Origin: Azospirillum ramasamyi
Lineage (GTDB): Bacteria > Pseudomonadota > Alphaproteobacteria > Azospirillales > Azospirillaceae
Length of the DNA stretch: 64,000 nt
Assembly (NCBI RefSeq): GCF_003233655.1
Contig: NZ_CP029835.1
Location: 62,001-126,000, forward strand
Direction of reading: 5' to 3'
Shown: piece by piece, positions 62,647-64,000 of the stretch
Numbering within the stretch: the first letter of the stretch is position 1
Layout of the letters: each line of letters starts with the position of its first letter
The notes under the pieces: model-generated
The model's database searches: none
Told to the model about the DNA's origin: nothing
Seen by the model: only the letters and a program-made list of their open reading frames with translations
Position numbers and translations under genes: made by a program

Positions 62647-63597
62647 TCAGGACGATGCCCGCTGCTCCCGCAAAACCGTCAGGTCGATGACGGCGCCCAG
62701 CAGGGCCACCATCACCTGGAAGGCGAGGATGCCGAATCCCAGCGCCAGCGACTGGGCGTGGGGCACGCCGACCAGATCGAGCAGGCCGACCAGCGACGCC
62801 TCGCGCAGGCCGATGCCGGCGAGGGTGACCGGCATCAGCACGATCACCGACATCAGTCCGATCACGGCGCACCACACCGAAAAGGGCTGGTCGATGCCGA
62901 CCGCCAGCCCCAGGGCCTGACTGCCGGCGACCGCCGCAAGCTGGACCGCGATCCCGCCGGTGATCGACAACAATGCCCGCCCAGGCCGGCGTGTCTGGTC
63001 GCGCCAGGCGTCCAGGAAGCGGCGCAACGGCCCGAGGAGCCAGGCTTCGCGCTTCGGCCCGGCCCGCCAGCCGAGCAGAGCCAGCAGCAGGGCGCGGGCC
63101 GGCGCCCAGGCCAGCAGCACGGTCGCCGCGGCCAGCCCGGACAGCACCAGCCCGACCGCGGCCAGCAACCCGTCGCCGAAGCGCGCCGATTCCACCGCCA
63201 GACCGCCGCCGGTCAGCAGCAGCAGCCCGGCAACCCCCGTCACCTTGTCGAAGGCGACGGCCGAGACGATGCGGCCGCCGTCGCCCTCTTCCCGCCCTTC
63301 GTCGCGGCTGAGCCGGTAGGCCTTCACCGCCTCCCCCGCCAGCTGGCCCGGCAGCACCAGCGCGTAGAGCTGCGCCACCAGCGTGTAGGCGAGCAGCCGC
63401 CCCGCCCGCAGTTCCGGCAGCAGCACCCGCAGCTTCAGCGCGTTCAGCACATGCATCAGGAAGAACAGCAGCCCGGCGAGCGCCATCAGCCCCGGCGACG
63501 CCATCGCCAGCACCCGCCCGACCTCCGCCACGTCGACCCGCCACAGCAGCAGGGCGACCAGCAGCGCGCTGATCAGGGCTTTCACGCCGGGACGCAT
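62647..63597 (-). CDS. YbhN/UPF0104-type lysylphosphatidylglycerol synthase transmembrane-family protein
   Basis: The 316-residue integral membrane protein has about eight segments (for example ISALLVALLLWRV, LMALAGLLFFLMHVLNALKL). It carries the family signatures LPGQLAGEAVKAYRLSRDEG and VAFDKVTGVAGLLLLTG, and near the end LPVTLAGIGLREASLVGLLD-like VMLPVTLAGIGLREASLVGL. The family contains flippase-like proteins without the LPG catalytic domain, and in glycan loci they may flip or transport lipid-linked sugars. AAGG lies 9 nt before the ATG. It is probably the downstream partner of the methyltransferase gene to its right, 139 bp away. Confidence 0.85.
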   Translation of the reverse strand: MRPGVKALISALLVALLLWRVDVAEVGRVLAMASPGLMALAGLLFFLMHVLNALKLRVLLPELRAGRLLAYTLVAQLYALVLPGQLAGEAVKAYRLSRDEGREEGDGGRIVSAVAFDKVTGVAGLLLLTGGGLAVESARFGDGLLAAVGLVLSGLAAATVLLAWAPARALLLALLGWRAGPKREAWLLGPLRRFLDAWRDQTRRPGRALLSITGGIAVQLAAVAGSQALGLAVGIDQPFSVWCAVIGLMSVIVLMPVTLAGIGLREASLVGLLDLVGVPHAQSLALGFGILAFQVMVALLGAVIDLTVLREQRASS

Positions 63598-63645
63598 TTA
63601 AAGATGCCTTTTCATGAAGTCATGACGTGATGTGAAGGGATTGCT

Positions 63646-63728
63646 CCCTCTCCCGAGGCTCCCGGCGGATCTTCGATCCGCCTGGCGCCGCCAGCACAAA
63701 CGAAGTTTGTGCGAGAGGCGGGAGAGGG
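63646..63728. repeat. structured intergenic element with nested inverted repeats
   Basis: The outer arms CCCTCTCCCG and CGGGAGAGGG pair. Inside are CGGATCTTCGATCCG and GCACAAACGAAGTTTGTGC, each self-complementary. The cloverleaf-like layout suggests an extragenic palindromic repeat or RNA processing element between co-directional genes. Confidence 0.6.
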
Positions 63729-63736
63729 GGGAATCC

Positions 63737-64000
63737 TCACGCCCCCGGGCGGCGGGCCAGCACGTAGATGTAGTCGCCATGCGACCAGGAGTTCAGGCGG
63801 AACAGGTGATACAGCGCCTCGGCGATGAGCCGGCGGCCGGGACCGTAGTCGCCTTCCGTGCCCTGGCCGCTGGCGGCGCCCAGCACGTTGCGGTAGAGCG
63901 GCGAGAAGAAGGGGAAGCCCCATTCCACCACCCGCTCGATCTCCAGCCCGACCGACTGGATCTTGGCCTGCAACTCGCCGCGGGCATAGTTGCGGTGATG
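63737..64000 (-). CDS. class I methyltransferase, C-terminal part (runs off window)
   Basis: Only the last 87 codons are inside the window. The frame is open through the window edge (HHRNYARGELQAKIQSVGLE) and ends LNSWSHGDYIYVLARRPGA. The pattern H-RNY, the helix LQAKIQSVGLEIERVVEWGF and FFSPLYRNVL match the C-terminus of SAM-dependent methyltransferases of the UbiE/methyltransferase-11 type. The catalytic part is outside, so this rests on modest evidence. Confidence 0.6.
   Translation of the reverse strand, partial: HHRNYARGELQAKIQSVGLEIERVVEWGFPFFSPLYRNVLGAASGQGTEGDYGPGRRLIAEALYHLFRLNSWSHGDYIYVLARRPGA

Noticed and set aside
62561..63544. 327-codon minus-strand frame overlapping the YbhN-like gene
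   Set aside because: It is an Ala/Gly/Arg-rich shadow of a membrane protein gene with clear family motifs in the other frame.

Overview
The window comes from a GC-rich alphaproteobacterium. The gene families, GC-rich codon use and domain fusions suggest an Azospirillum-like member of the Rhodospirillales; this is an inference, because no rRNA or housekeeping marker lies inside. It is an accessory surface-glycan and glycoprotein region: glycosyltransferases, FkbM-type and class I methyltransferases, GDP-sugar enzymes, an AsnB amidotransferase, membrane glycan proteins, a type I secretion operon and one giant repetitive secreted protein. I saw no tRNA, rRNA or CRISPR array.

Layout. At 1-849 lies the frameshifted 3' part of a GDP-L-fucose synthase gene. 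At 1108-7829 are a B12-type radical SAM protein and then an overlapping set of GHMP sugar kinase, NUDIX hydrolase and a large multidomain glycosyltransferase. At 7901-12923 (minus) is a type I secretion operon: ABC exporter, HlyD-type adaptor and a Sel1-repeat protein. At 13204-20486 are a SPINDLY/OGT-like TPR glycosyltransferase, an FkbM methyltransferase, an intact fcl and two more glycosyltransferases. At 21009-27731 a glycosyltransferase gene is split by a complete 5,557-bp Tn3-family transposon. It has 38-bp terminal repeats, a TTCAA target duplication, tnpA, tnpR and a res site, and carries an enoyl-CoA hydratase plus a TetR regulator. At 27777-33822 a TPR-fucosyltransferase-like gene with two methyltransferases diverges from gmd and a gmd-like gene.

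At 34795-42132 (minus) a 2,445-residue protein is built of about 85 repeats of 26 residues and ends in an RTX-like C-terminal region, as expected for a type I secretion substrate. At 42712-48936 are TPR-fused glycosyltransferase and methyltransferase proteins and a family 2 glycosyltransferase. At 49139-53648 are two glycosyltransferase-like genes of mixed base composition, an IS5-family element sitting exactly on a stop codon, and another FkbM gene. At 53883-64000 are asnB, an IS200/IS605 element with intact tnpA and tnpB, a polytopic membrane protein, a GtrB-like glycosyltransferase, a DUF6492-FkbM fusion, a YbhN-like flippase-type protein and a methyltransferase running off the window.

How the parts may work together. 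Gmd and Fcl would make GDP-L-fucose, and the TPR protein carrying an HxRRGD motif is a candidate to use it. The exporter and adaptor are the obvious candidates to secrete the giant Thr/Ser/Gly-rich repeat protein 22 kb away. TPR-GT41-like and other TPR-fused transferases could decorate that protein or flagellin. This last link is a hypothesis from gene neighbourhood only.
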